64,000 nt of DNA from positions 1,426,001 to 1,490,000 of the forward strand of contig NZ_KB907308.1 of assembly GCF_000381925.1 (NCBI RefSeq), written 5' to 3'. Below are positions 61,101 to 64,000 of the stretch, piece after piece. Every line of letters begins with the position of its first letter. Position 1 is the stretch's first letter. Under the pieces are notes generated by a model that had not been told where the DNA came from, did no database searches, and saw nothing but the letters and a program-made list of their open reading frames with translations. Origin of the DNA: Nocardia sp. BMG111209 (GTDB taxonomy: Bacteria; Actinomycetota; Actinomycetes; Mycobacteriales; Mycobacteriaceae). Made by a program: the position numbers and the translations under genes.

Positions 61101-64000
61101 CTGATGGATATTCGGCGGGAACCGATCGAAATCGTCCTCGGCCCGATAACGCGCGATCGCCGCCAGGACCGTCCGCACGTTCATCTCCGCGGCCGGCCGT
61201 TCCGGCGGCCAGTCCAGGACCACTCGTAGCCGCTTACCGAACTCCTCGACATCGGGCACGAACAGTTCCGGGCTGCCGAACTCGTTGTCGAGCCACCGCA
61301 TCAGACCGTCCAATTCACCGGGCGAATCCACGCCGCCGAATTCACCGGACAAGGCCAGCAATGCCGCCCAGCGCGCGGGATCCTCGAGACCGGCGAGGTA
61401 TCGCTGCGCGGCGGTCCGGAAGCGCTCGACGCGCCACGACCGGTCCTCCCGCACCTGCGCCAGCACTGCCCGGACAGCGGCCGGACCACCCGAGCCGACG
61501 GTCGTACCCAGGCTGGTTGCCAGCTCGGCGACCCGGCGGCGCAGTCCGTCCAGGTCGATGACGGATTCGTACGGTTCATCCGGGTGCAGCCGGACTGTCC
61601 CTGTCGTGTAGCGGGCCCGATGCCATACCGCGATTCGCAGGCTCCGCCCGTCCGGCTCCAGCCGGATCTCCAGTCCCATCCCGCGACTCACCTTCGACCG
61701 CAGGGCATCGGCGCCGAACACCCGCACGGCGACGTCGCTCGCCGCCGCCGCGACCGGTTCGGTTCCGCCCAGCAGTTCGGTCACCAGAACGCGCACCGCG
61801 TCGTCGAGGTGATGCCGTTCGGTGGTGTCGTCGAGGTAGCGCCAGATCCGGATTCCGGTGCCGGACGGGGTCGCGATGATCGTCACCTCGTCGCGCTGGG
61901 ACCGGTTGACCACGGCGAGTTGCACCGACGACGTGCCCGATGCCCGGGCCTCGACCCCGACCTCCACCCAGGGCAGGCGAGTGGGGTCGAGGTCGTATCC
62001 GTTGTCCAGACTGCGTTGACCGAAGTACGCGACCGCGCGCCGGATCATCGCGCTCCGCGATTCGAGCGCGAGATCGATCACGCTGCCGACCGAGGTGTGC
62101 ACCTCGGCGAACGGTATTCCGCTCTGTTCCAGGCGGTTCACGAGCGGCGCCACCAGGTCGGCGGCCACCACCCCGCCGCCCCACCGCAGCCGGAACACCA
62201 TCGACCGGTCGATGTTCTCGCTCGCGACTTCGACCGACACGTCGTCGTCGCGTACCTCCAGGATCACCGACGCCGTCGTGGCGCGTGAACTCCCCGGGTA
62301 CTCGAACACCCGGCGCGCCAGATCGTGTACCGCCGCCGAGGTCGCCGCCACCCGTTCCTGCGGCCGACCGTGCATCGCGGTAGCCACGACGGCCTCGACG
62401 TGGCTGCGCGACACGTCGCTCGGCAGCATCATCGTCACGGGTCCGCCACCGTCCGGCGTCGCGGCGGGATCGAGTCCGGAAAGGCCGGCGTGACCGGGCT
62501 CGTCCGGGCCGAAGAACATCGCTTTCACCGGCCGCTCCGGCGGACCGAAATCGCCCTGCCCGGAACGGATCTCGATATCGCGCAGGTTCGCCCCGGACCA
62601 CCACAGCGCCACGACCCGGTCACCGGAACCGCGCAACAGCAGGTAGGCCCCCGGACCGTCCCCGGAGTCCGGATGATGACCGGCCACCACGGCCCATGTT
62701 CCTGCGGGGGTGGCGAGCAGCCGGCCGAGCAGTCGGTCCCGCGGGCTCACACCGGATTCGGTTGTGTCCGCGCCGAATTCGCCGAACGGCACGGGAGCGG
62801 TCGGTGCGTATCGGACGTCGGACACGGACAGGGTCGATCGGGGACGTCGTTTCACGATCTGTTCGAGATGGCCGAGCAGGATCAGCCGGCGGGCCGTCAC
62901 GGCCACCGGGCCCCGTTCCCGGGTGGCTCGTTCGACCATGTGCCGCAACGGTTTCCGGTCCAACTCGGCGGGTTCCAGGCCCAGCGCCGCCAGTTGCTCC
63001 CGATCCGGTGTCGCGCCGAGCGCTTCGGCCAGCAGCCATCCGGCCAGCCACACCTGGAAGCCGTCCAGTTCGCGCTGGGTGCCGGTGCCGCCGGTGAGGA
63101 CCGCGGCGATCGTGTCCACGAGCATGGGGATTTCGGCCGTGCCGGAAGCAGCAACGATGTCCCGCAGGACATCCAGTGGATCGACGTCGGCGACGAAGAT
63201 GCCGCCGGACGGGTCCGGCACCCCGAGCAGCGCCCGGAGTTCGTCGCTCAGTTCTTCCGCGCGGTCGGCCAGCCCGGCACGCAGCCGCTCGTCGACGCGA
63301 CCCGTTTCGATCGCCGTGGCAGTCGCGCGGTCGGCCTCCTCGAAGTATTCGATCTGCTCCTTCAGCCAGCGCAGCAGCCGGGCGATGTCCAGCTCGATCG
63401 GGCCCGGCGGCATCTCCGTACCGCGAACCGTCTGGGCGAGCATGGTCACGGCCTGGCGCAGCCGGGCGGGTTCCAGTAGGCGTGGGGAGATGTCCAGCAG
63501 TTCGGCGGCATCGGCCACGGCCGGGCGCGCACGCATGCGATCGATCTCGGCGCGAAGATCCGGCAACGCGGTGGATTCGTCGGCGGCCGAGTCGATTTCG
63601 TCGTCGTCGACCGCATTCGCTGCCGTCGGCGGGGCCGAGCCCGAGTACGCGGCGACCAGCTCGACGAGGTGCTGCCACACCACCTGTTCACCCTCGGTGA
63701 GCCGGTCACCGCGCAAGCGCGCCACCACGGTCTCGGCGTCGGCCTCGTCCGCGACGCACACACCGTTGATGTCGTAGCTGTAGCGGGAGAACTGCCGGGC
63801 GAGCCACTGTTCGAACGCGCCGGCGGCCGTACCGTAGGTGGCGGCGAAATAGTCGCGCAGCACGCCGAGGCTGTCCGACTTCGGCCGGGTGTACCGGATT
63901 TCGCCGAGCGCTTCCCAGAGCAGCTCGCGGAGGCGATGGGTCAGTTCGTGCACGGTGAGGGTGAAGTACGGCCGATCCGGATCCCCGCGCAGCGCGCCGG
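43155..64000 (-). CDS. Giant mosaic multi-enzyme protein, 5' end beyond the window
   Basis: One frame without a stop runs from the TAG at 43155 to the right edge, at least 6,947 codons. In protein order (falling coordinates) I see an HELTH segment (63936-63950), a long unassigned region, a SAM methyltransferase (about 59570-60490), 180-residue repeat A (58581-59120), a helical module, a PP2C phosphatase (about 56940-57740), a LacI-like HTH (about 54960-55240), sigma-factor-like domains (about 53870-54720), repeat B (53202-53741), a Nudix domain (about 52630-53090), a DUF3626-like region (about 51560-52560), repeat C (50775-51314), helical modules flanking an APH-type kinase (about 48130-49110), a phosphopantetheinyl transferase (about 46010-46680), sigma/HTH and two GntR-type winged helices (about 44380-45950) and a sugar-transferase domain (about 43270-43870). 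Recurrent Pro-Trp linkers join them. The WXG-like neighbour suggests a type VII-linked effector or toxin; this is inference. Confidence 0.85.
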   Translation of the reverse strand, partial: GALRGDPDRPYFTLTVHELTHRLRELLWEALGEIRYTRPKSDSLGVLRDYFAATYGTAAGAFEQWLARQFSRYSYDINGVCVADEADAETVVARLRGDRLTEGEQVVWQHLVELVAAYSGSAPPTAANAVDDDEIDSAADESTALPDLRAEIDRMRARPAVADAAELLDISPRLLEPARLRQAVTMLAQTVRGTEMPPGPIELDIARLLRWLKEQIEYFEEADRATATAIETGRVDERLRAGLADRAEELSDELRALLGVPDPSGGIFVADVDPLDVLRDIVAASGTAEIPMLVDTIAAVLTGGTGTQRELDGFQVWLAGWLLAEALGATPDREQLAALGLEPAELDRKPLRHMVERATRERGPVAVTARRLILLGHLEQIVKRRPRSTLSVSDVRYAPTAPVPFGEFGADTTESGVSPRDRLLGRLLATPAGTWAVVAGHHPDSGDGPGAYLLLRGSGDRVVALWWSGANLRDIEIRSGQGDFGPPERPVKAMFFGPDEPGHAGLSGLDPAATPDGGGPVTMMLPSDVSRSHVEAVVATAMHGRPQERVAATSAAVHDLARRVFEYPGSSRATTASVILEVRDDDVSVEVASENIDRSMVFRLRWGGGVVAADLVAPLVNRLEQSGIPFAEVHTSVGSVIDLALESRSAMIRRAVAYFGQRSLDNGYDLDPTRLPWVEVGVEARASGTSSVQLAVVNRSQRDEVTIIATPSGTGIRIWRYLDDTTERHHLDDAVRVLVTELLGGTEPVAAAASDVAVRVFGADALRSKVSRGMGLEIRLEPDGRSLRIAVWHRARYTTGTVRLHPDEPYESVIDLDGLRRRVAELATSLGTTVGSGGPAAVRAVLAQVREDRSWRVERFRTAAQRYLAGLEDPARWAALLALSGEFGGVDSPGELDGLMRWLDNEFGSPELFVPDVEEFGKRLRVVLDWPPERPAAEMNVRTVLAAIARYRAEDDFDRFPPNIHQLREFAGWSAGLHRIMGLTGMPADTARMSLSALADVERLVRSRYDLAEDEPVDPDLIREFAHTTIAGHRGDSAPESSRDEVRKLLDAARIARFYGFGTRPSPSYYVSRGHLEYSVMLGEIARLQELIVRKWPQAQGRSFRFLEFVSRQYAKSWDPYHLVMRYRRIRHEAADRLVESTDELADVTGDPAAGPAGESDAFEAEQEWGAEEYILRNYVGEWVDGVFVPADHYRPGAFDLPRFVHRIYSHDLTINDAIIRFLRTEGFAPGQFESAGDIGGGNALGYELGTSAFVRGGFEQILYEGNKQEWEALQATRSSGRQRYIDVHGIPRTFDSRGIWRQWVPAIAEIMSRYYPDHDSGIDADSSNDRIDAVISELLSEATPTRGNIFTLPERRWAMSQMTWVHDSLSWELSDALTGFTRAMAAARECSVIAFMLNDQDEAGPEGRGKGYYAGDVLFPNTAWLRVPYLEIIRSDPRVKSVRVLEAHDFPGAGESISYAEHGLGVMVITYYSDEEMASRPARPERPAEAWHIPVSADIATDSAVSVIGDLIRDLLFDRSAADRAAAVSAAEELLLEVRARTDGSVEFAVFLDSEGIRFEIAHAGENVAAGEKQSEPLDATSKYPPGMRGVFTTRIRFRDEPRTLADSGPVVAAGSTAARTDAVAALPALCGTAELRFAAERYGDNSPITLPDDDTLAIVRLAGLHPRELAQYAHAQWASGTLAHFISRIEDPDDVADLAILAIQNPNARPDEIDGHVLTVTTGDDGGLHLHETIAGADGELEHHNHTGVRARRRLAQLAAVESAGGSASAIIFHRNGIPEIPLGPDQVVDWTRTAGPTTRIGREQGSGGSATTYPAHPAYTAAPPKPVVSGNPYRTQEDSSTGPAGRPSSTTVRLAELRAARRGRAQRISAERLRGLTEFAATVDEISSATAELARHAADAVRAADIQAALLTVGRLAAILAAAHRDPGARPAAVGALAELSSADIAQVDLVNDLIFTDTTVAAQRVDDDDPLDGSASDPSVADYHALQGLTSWLETVSMLPHTTSDNIAQQYDRAIRRLGPLRERLDAWLMGAMVRSIEEADTSERAREDAAQRLRAATARAHELDERLGSGLSPREYVEAELSQEDLGSVAAASVRSPDHPDNEDAFLLLTATVGGEEVTAMLVFDGLSRPRGGHRASAAGQEAAREYVAAALDRAARTGRIDPVATVRGAVAAAQEAVLALDPEAGADSSPATTIAVALLESGRLTVDWVGDSRVYWIPLDGQPAQQLTVDDSNVQRVMDGLGFSREQAEHSPFGGGLTHCLGRSLDGLQSHATTVEGVSGPGIVVVTSDGMWEPISPDDPTPLADILREALAESDGDISAVPRALVRAAIEAGGRDDVTVAAAALAGPADTTEKTTAATNSAEPPAAAGTPWSAAAGRVPTRAETRAPSTGSGSARPLRGSMRVPDADDPLGLDGNPLDHGRRFERGKSRPEQLAVTYATGGGFAPGNRRDPDGASNTVAQYLAGRRAELQRLRAELIELGGDSWARHDAGKPFRQRVQELAVGLRARERTGTLTSKQRRGLESAEKYLEVERDFTEAGGVSGSRPTSEVRSAVDDPAAGAAPAPSPWVRKPDATEPVDQFAFRRWGELSVRNSPDAVTEDDPLDTWLHDLRDAGVDTARFMAALEQVYDYLRFDSAWVLTPERIPELEQDGKIFLLSYGNPEDGSAVFLALDAYLRFGHRSALDPVRSPFDISVAILSELKGLLEYSLAGKLSPEDVPLHILEAYRDAVAALDGVAPAANLDQVIADRTARDLAAPNALLPAPAEHIVPGPMRLAVNMIQRHLSVMPERALREVRLEDLTGWMSRWLAHHHRIELVTRAAAGEDAATVGQQAKLEAHRKRSAEHNEVLMRELDGILGRSDQAPHRHPPAADRLAEFRRLAHSAPSCAPLLEALEKYFAAVAFEHAAGGAPESLPDAAMSVAGFPLLRMRYLDFLATGFTGRPTQRHIAHLAGVPQSTVSVALRRAAPDHSDAEQLILLAAEWLGYPIPAALRSALDPVLAGLRPDRPAGDRPAPTQDTSPKPSPWAPGAARTSRIADASPAPVANTATAEQPVDEDPRLRAPDREEVRRLGETRADGGGWVRGRPGNQDGSGDSIRQRFDELLARGHAEEAVALLRQHFAHNVFPWVRANVRSPGTAREIYDAACANAVRRIDQIGTRDLEGWVVLNVRNLVAEARTRTGIATREPGTAESAVPTESHPEVPTAELVAALRRSSIVARLPRVVRDAMDNDADAVIECLEQLAPEPQRLLGLRFAHELPVQRTAELLGRSAGAVRTAQRTAFLRLARLLEERAGKEPLAVVQDARDNDVEAFDRCLAQLGDNQRAAIEGRLLRNLPAGELTATLGPNHGRTYYRAVARLSALLLDDAQARPGGDADRELVRSTPARVLARAVAEHLRDRDGLDDTEPDTANHAVVQALCGVAELGFARERYGETCPITLPDPAAGAIMRQIGIHPRELAQYAHGRWTSGSIGAFVRRIADVGDPADLALLTIQYRDDRPDDIDAHTLSLTTDATGALHVHHVTPRTDGEPEHHNFTGLPAYRYLDRLAELEAAGAAVSAIVFHRNGTPESPIGPDSAVDWTRSPGPRTRIGRESTERTEPAREPISGPNRVATPDEPEYPFRIVDDPGMSGDREVEPGYWGHYGAAGVLVRHVDRFGAERFLVCRSNSGYSQHNWQLPGGALCSAETPAQGAAREMSEELGANAEYLAGLAHTGTHVIHGPRGWKYHVLVAETRERFDPIVDDTEVAEARWVSRDELIAMAGRGEVHSALARNLPAVLDLFEPGAADADESAVPQVPDAAPVAVGPERARPRPIIRALDRAMLDDYIRLYEFGQAAFGDPDRTPEVARRNEDFFARYPQARDPAVRGQLVQRHAVMQQAGRLAADLGLSVAEVEARMTRELSDLVEGKPLAVRIRPEALFGLLAAGRFTTQFEGTLGGGFRADVARLEDRWFGNPEDMDPRSRPVYGYVLIAGEHPAGLSDAGISAGSPGGRVGLQTESLAMYGRIELVLKQDVRERATFCVGDSLVYSGSRIGGKPARTIPSPLLDPQPESFCVGTLSANTPEEDRPLAGMNRDYLGGAFRQHQFVESQIHGGITLADIDHINLPEAPDPELRAALDRAGVPWRVLDSHALVRGNDAEAVARERLRLEEDLAMVEARLTDGRRTLEHFEGSTAPGDRKLFEHTRVQLRNIEAMRDRIVEMLEPLTTVPPDARGAAGPANSSVVQALCGVGELEFARGRYGETCPITLPDTDSRAIMRQIGIHARELAQYAHGRWTGGSIAEFVARIEDSGDLADLAILTIQYRDDRPDYVDAHAFSITTDDTGGLQLHETIPRPDGEPAQHNFTGPQARDRLAQLAELEVGGATVSAIIFHRNGTPESPIGPDTVVDWTRSAGPTTRIGRERKVPQLRAPAGPAADPVPAPAGDAVTADELRDWTAGLTTAAAWRAMVDLRDRVAERSAAVERGETPPMTYLTDPGRALNAVLAELRARSGAAMAALVASGDPDWTDEQDLVDTARAVTGWADLEFDMHRSAEAVTNVLGTVRALQYAPNPLHDLPIGFAEIYDHLTDLATALRGPSVEKVRAQLIATAMAIRSDGNGRETLFRVDLADSYLDTRSRRQPDPVLATAFARLPDRATAFAQAQDAGGDRRAETGADYVRDLLTIAMHQLVDTTDHVSGLRNLRRAIDVLTELNQLGDHPSLRAVAAALDRLHTRMQNAAWTQRHVHISTPRIAEIAHEYFVVGSRLRDELAQGLAELQATPGDARSDRPTLPWSVEPVFSAIPVPGEPVARAPGRPLTPDALFEEILRVVGSEIVTQNIIAEATAAVGDDSAALASTAHTLAVRQLRFALHRQQVLIRLTKSMEADSSNPLIRAIALATRQQWDRHLAEFDSDQLAAFLEVFWHGRSDRAAADIADRVAYRLATRLAAESPQHPDPARHDAGPAEPDRIPGLLTIAEYLPRGASPGPADHRVPMPEDVARRLVEAALRKLPQAMAGNYNLNIPVGDPETGRFLVRIRLSGGDGLDARPELEWRIYEILAKYRVRRGLRLFGLLDRVVLPDGRRVHGVQILGFVEDAQRVADMDSPPVELLVSELDELYRELAAVPVPHIDTGEFIRQVAAEQTERYRAAYDEFGAYFAALRIPRHDPFAPVVRWSWLMDPVRSQIVHGDPHFGNLLLVAVDGRIEVVVLDWELWRVAPRDYDAGRLHLLTGIGRAKPPYGILGAIERLIHDTIRLTRAASYGLLTPEQIGFVHNEYVVAWTTASLEWASARDTGASVVSALDNGLMPNLLSAIGARIPPAAAGIPPVLPMLPRYARSFPVDTRYSMTSGRPWNPSVADGPQESAPLSAMAPDASVPPPELNMSDLPNATFEELSDRMAELTDSDAHTALRHLHWALAGHLDMLRRGETPPAAEFVGAARALNILLLELRYRIGEDTPPADDVPDYETLFGAVGHLQGWIPVVRDMRAAAETLFDSVAACIDTAAVLRQTGFIAEGLGRLEFQLEHNLRLIPSASRRLLSPGDEPEEQYRSIFGAIAMVIAAPFAHGEVPAPVTEIDRMLLSRRESGVDRAVVELFATPPGAAAVTSTADPPLRAAELTRLLDTAVYHLTRTRDTATGLGLLKRAADLLAAATTRYPQERTFRDAHREIARLLVELTDLRDTVADFMSPAAMATIVRALSAKSDVIVATRQAAAALERPAVPALTAPAPASTPDIDLDLPPAKARESRDPAVARPSRDVPPWALGHAASEGRSDSGTFGGAGAAAADVPMMARLLPELHTAEIVGREAAGELLPEEAEALVTGREANKRLVELINGRAAARRALAGLGHGAFAVLRGHKGVPLWPDGVVGSITHKDGYYAAAVADSRSVRSVGIDAEDHAPLPDGVLDTVAVAEERRWLTEFGRHGGVHWDRVLFSAKEAVYKAWFTQTAHRIVWSDIRLVFAPEEWTFRAYIDVDDDANIDPALLEMSGRVAVTADRILTAVVVPQIDDDRDLVAVTDNEHTAYPTGGQSGDRNGVPDPARYDSMNLWLEAVRHHYGSQPGEFAKRIGVRVSTVRSAERHLRPRLEYLRKFRDALNVPNEVLVAALRRFYSRSDIRVRDHDEEELFWKLIATSPGSSEEKRIRNIVYDRYAWMPEISTRGWRIRGLEDDDLASIVALKIFAATKHFVPPGHFGPMAWSHARWAVSRAYYQSRYPLAKPQELNHIIRIRGLQRRATENGEKLPGDDEIAAALRIDVSTVQYILGLMESREIEFSKLVENRVESPQMSPEESDLTDPAVVDALRTALADFPSPRLAVRVMALHFIEGYTPEEVSEELRITLDMSTDLIERIREILRRVSPNPVVRRLVSEGLVEDAARIGWFAAVTDAIRRAIRSGLLASGTELPSAREFAEAMNLSEESQIGRAYRQLATEGYVVGKRGVGTTVTDREQWDRTDVSNVGRPITAEQLLEVLASASSRDALALRATRHGWRETVYTELCRAIETGGVTESRLLPPAQELAKLLGMSSGTSIGRVYRQLADEGYVEIRHGKGAMVANRHRPAPPAGGAQPPAGPKPAPAGSAPAEHDGPNPPGSPDPSAVRDPAVARPSRDVPPWALGHAAGEGRSDSGTFGTRGGSGRPAGEARDFGDMPDHDGRPPEEWTVAELKAALVRYPGFEYFADLPEPVPGELQGEEWLETRRHEAGEQHVRGLIRMARRGELTERDVFELGRLVRRAPLHATVALMTVAALKADMLIHPENRGPLMFEQERSKGPGGDSFMMRKFRTYRVGAVATTGPRDTSELTLVQRLVRAFSLDELPQLPAIWHGEMSHNGGRPLPDQHFTYMATVLSDDEMVYLAEHVFDGLWSAGHYPGCRSLPDQSPEYLYTRYLANILMKKVACRRSEQYLLRVVFRYLRHAAGAEMQILLNELRATFTRQFGHRLPSADAPGAAPAGTESDRVTVGEP
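43270..43870 (-). other. Domain: bacterial sugar transferase (undecaprenyl-phosphate GT type) in the giant protein
   Basis: GPLMFEQERSKGPGG, FMMRKFRTYRV and FSLDELPQLPAIWHGEMS with a following GGRPLP match the conserved core of Pfam Bac_transf enzymes, including the DE pair. The membrane helix that normally precedes this core is not evident, so the domain may be soluble or inactive. Confidence 0.7.
44154..44249 (-). repeat. 32-residue linker repeat, copy 2
   Basis: This segment encodes a 32-residue linker beginning RDPAVARPSRDVPPWALG and ending GRSDSGTFG. It is identical to the copy at 46707-46802 in 31 of 32 residues. It separates the winged helices from the sugar-transferase domain. Confidence 0.9.
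44380..44920 (-). other. Domain: two GntR-type winged helices in tandem in the giant protein
   Basis: Two copies of the GntR DNA-binding fold follow each other. The first contains LPSAREFAEAMNLSE, IGRAYRQLATEGYV and KRGVGTTV; the second LPPAQELAKLLGMSS, IGRVYRQLADEGYV and RHGKGAMV. They are paralogous to each other. Confidence 0.75.
44950..45950 (-). other. Domain: HTH and sigma-70-like region in the giant protein
   Basis: An XRE-like segment (GEFAKRIGVRVSTVRSAERH) is followed by a helical region with sigma-type features: PGDDEIAAALRIDVSTVQYI resembles sigma-3, and FIEGYTPEEVSEELRI resembles a sigma-4 HTH. Assignment is by pattern only. Confidence 0.5.
46010..46680 (-). other. Domain: 4'-phosphopantetheinyl transferase (Sfp/EntD type) in the giant protein
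   Basis: The complete signature is present: VVGSITHKDGYYAAAV, SVGIDAEDHAPLPDGV and LFSAKEAVYKAWF, holding the Mg-binding acids and the KE-x3-K motif. The enzyme family transfers phosphopantetheine from CoA to carrier proteins. Confidence 0.85.
46707..46802 (-). repeat. 32-residue linker repeat, copy 1
   Basis: This linker lies just before the phosphopantetheinyl transferase domain and matches the copy at 44154-44249 in 31 of 32 residues. Confidence 0.9.
48130..49110 (-). other. Domain: APH-type kinase in the giant protein
   Basis: IVHGDPHFGNLLLV (48459-48488 region) and VVVLDWELWRVAPRDYD give the Brenner-type catalytic loop and metal-binding Asp of aminoglycoside/choline kinase-like enzymes. 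The N-lobe strands are less clear. Substrate unknown. Confidence 0.75.
50775..51314 (-). repeat. 180-residue repeat C (Cys/His domain) in the giant protein
   Basis: Exactly 540 bases, from VVQALCGVGELEF to RIGRE. Invariant Cys follows QAL and invariant His lies in YVDAHAFSIT. It is very similar to repeat B at protein and DNA level. Confidence 0.9.
51560..52560 (-). other. Domain: DUF3626-like region in the giant protein
   Basis: FTTQFEGTLGGGFRADV, SRPVYGYVLIAGEHP and ELVLKQDVRERATFCVGDS, ending with FVESQIHGGITLADI, resemble the DUF3626 family as I remember it. A coiled-coil-like stretch follows (about 51360-51560). Function unknown. Confidence 0.5.
52630..53090 (-). other. Domain: Nudix hydrolase in the giant protein
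   Basis: The Nudix box GX5EX7REUXEEXGU is intact (GGALCSAE and AREMSEELGA), preceded by HNWQLPGG. The family hydrolyses nucleoside diphosphate derivatives; no substrate-specific motif is visible. Confidence 0.85.
53202..53741 (-). repeat. 180-residue repeat B (Cys/His domain) in the giant protein
   Basis: Exactly 540 bases, from VVQALCGVAELGF to RIGRE, with the invariant Cys and with His in DIDAHTLSLT. It lies between the sigma-like domains and the Nudix domain. Confidence 0.9.
53870..54720 (-). other. Domain: ECF sigma-factor-like module in the giant protein
   Basis: A sigma-2-like helical region (IYDAACANAVRRIDQIG and DLEGWVVLNVRNLVAEARTR) is followed by two sigma-4-like HTH units: LPVQRTAELLGRSAGAVRTA, and a more diverged ELTATLGPNHGRTYYRA. 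Each is preceded by a CLxQLxxxxQR helix. Confidence 0.65.
54960..55240 (-). other. Domain: LacI-like helix-turn-helix in the giant protein
   Basis: PTQRHIAHLAGVPQSTVSVA has the spacing and residues of a LacI-family HTH. The hinge and sugar-binding domain of LacI do not follow. Confidence 0.65.
56940..57740 (-). other. Domain: PP2C-type protein phosphatase in the giant protein
   Basis: All PP2C motifs are present in order: HPDNEDAFLL, AMLVFDGLS, SPATTIAVALLE, VDWVGDSRVYWI, VVTSDGMWEP and GGRDDVTVAA. The metal-binding aspartates are intact, so activity is plausible. Confidence 0.88.
58581..59120 (-). repeat. 180-residue repeat A (Cys/His domain) in the giant protein
   Basis: Exactly 540 bases, aligned with repeats B and C without length change. 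The invariant Cys is in LPALCGTAEL and the invariant His in EIDGHVLTVT. It is the most diverged of the three. Confidence 0.88.
59570..60490 (-). other. Domain: SAM-dependent methyltransferase-like in the giant protein
   Basis: YSHDLTINDAIIRFLRTEGF, the glycine loop DIGGGNALGYELG (about 60250-60287), and the later GNIFTLPERRWAMSQMTWV and AEHGLGVMVITYY resemble NNMT/PNMT-like methyltransferases of actinobacteria. The acceptor is unknown. Confidence 0.6.
63936..63950 (-). other. HExxH-type segment at the visible N-terminal end of the giant protein
   Basis: HELTH within RPYFTLTVHELTHRLREL has the zinc-protease HExxH pattern. The third ligand cannot be assigned because the domain is cut by the window edge. 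Confidence 0.4.

Noticed and set aside
56154..61229. A 1,691-codon open frame on the plus strand
   Set aside because: It is antisense to the giant gene, rich in Arg, Gly, His and Val without any recognisable domain, and mirrors the codon bias of the minus-strand frame. It is a high-GC shadow.
43155..63953. Treating the giant frame as a polyketide or non-ribosomal peptide synthetase because of the phosphopantetheinyl transferase
   Set aside because: No ketosynthase, acyltransferase, condensation, adenylation or carrier-protein motif was found in the translation.

Overview
The window is high-GC DNA with actinobacterial start-codon usage (many GTG and TTG), leaderless -10 boxes, whiB1, a SigH/RshA thiol-stress pair, a GlnR-type box and CRP-type sites. 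From about 11 kb to 41.4 kb the gene order follows a core mycobacterial block as I remember it from M. tuberculosis (about Rv3205c to Rv3228). Together with the type VII (WXG-like) gene and a giant mosaic gene, this suggests a Nocardia or a close relative in the Mycobacteriales. The species is an inference from content; no database was searched.

Layout. 1-2.1 kb: the edge of an unknown gene, an XRE/MmyB-type regulator and a divergent aldo/keto reductase. 2.2-8.7 kb: a nitrate/nitrite assimilation operon on the minus strand (narK, nirB, nirD, HemD-winged-helix protein, CbiX-like protein) with a GlnR-type box upstream, combining nitrate uptake, nitrite reduction and proteins of the siroheme branch. 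8.9-11 kb: an MFS exporter and a divergent GntR/FadR regulator, with a palindrome over the exporter -10 box. 11-19.9 kb: core block (TIGR02569 protein, moeZ, DUF3152 protease-like protein, TetR, DUF3107, ferritin-like protein, rhlE, Rv3212-like protein). 19.9-24.3 kb: an inserted accessory operon (alpha/beta hydrolase and two flavin monooxygenases) with a divergent regulator and a perfect 13-bp-arm palindrome between them. 24.4-33.6 kb: core block again (gpm2-type phosphatase, GNAT, a GT39 membrane protein, Rv3217c-like protein, DAG kinase, whiB1, pdtaS, biotinylated protein, 24-aa ribosomal protein bL37, rshA, sigH, ybaK). 33.6-41.4 kb: marR and an MDR exporter, a small secreted protein, an SRAP protein, an aldehyde dehydrogenase, aroA and rsgA.

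41.4-64 kb: the core synteny stops after rsgA and an accessory locus begins. A 549-aa WXG100-like protein with a proline-rich linker and a degenerate zincin-like tail lies downstream of one uninterrupted frame of at least 6,947 codons, which runs off the right edge. The giant polypeptide strings together an HExxH segment, a methyltransferase, three 180-residue repeats with invariant Cys and His, a PP2C phosphatase, LacI-, sigma- and GntR-type DNA-binding modules, a Nudix hydrolase, a DUF3626-like region, an APH-type kinase, a Sfp-type phosphopantetheinyl transferase and a bacterial sugar-transferase domain, joined by recurring Pro-Trp linkers. Most catalytic motifs are intact. This is the strongest candidate in the window for an undescribed system: a giant, probably type VII-linked, multi-enzyme mosaic protein.

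I saw no tRNA, rRNA, CRISPR array or insertion sequence.
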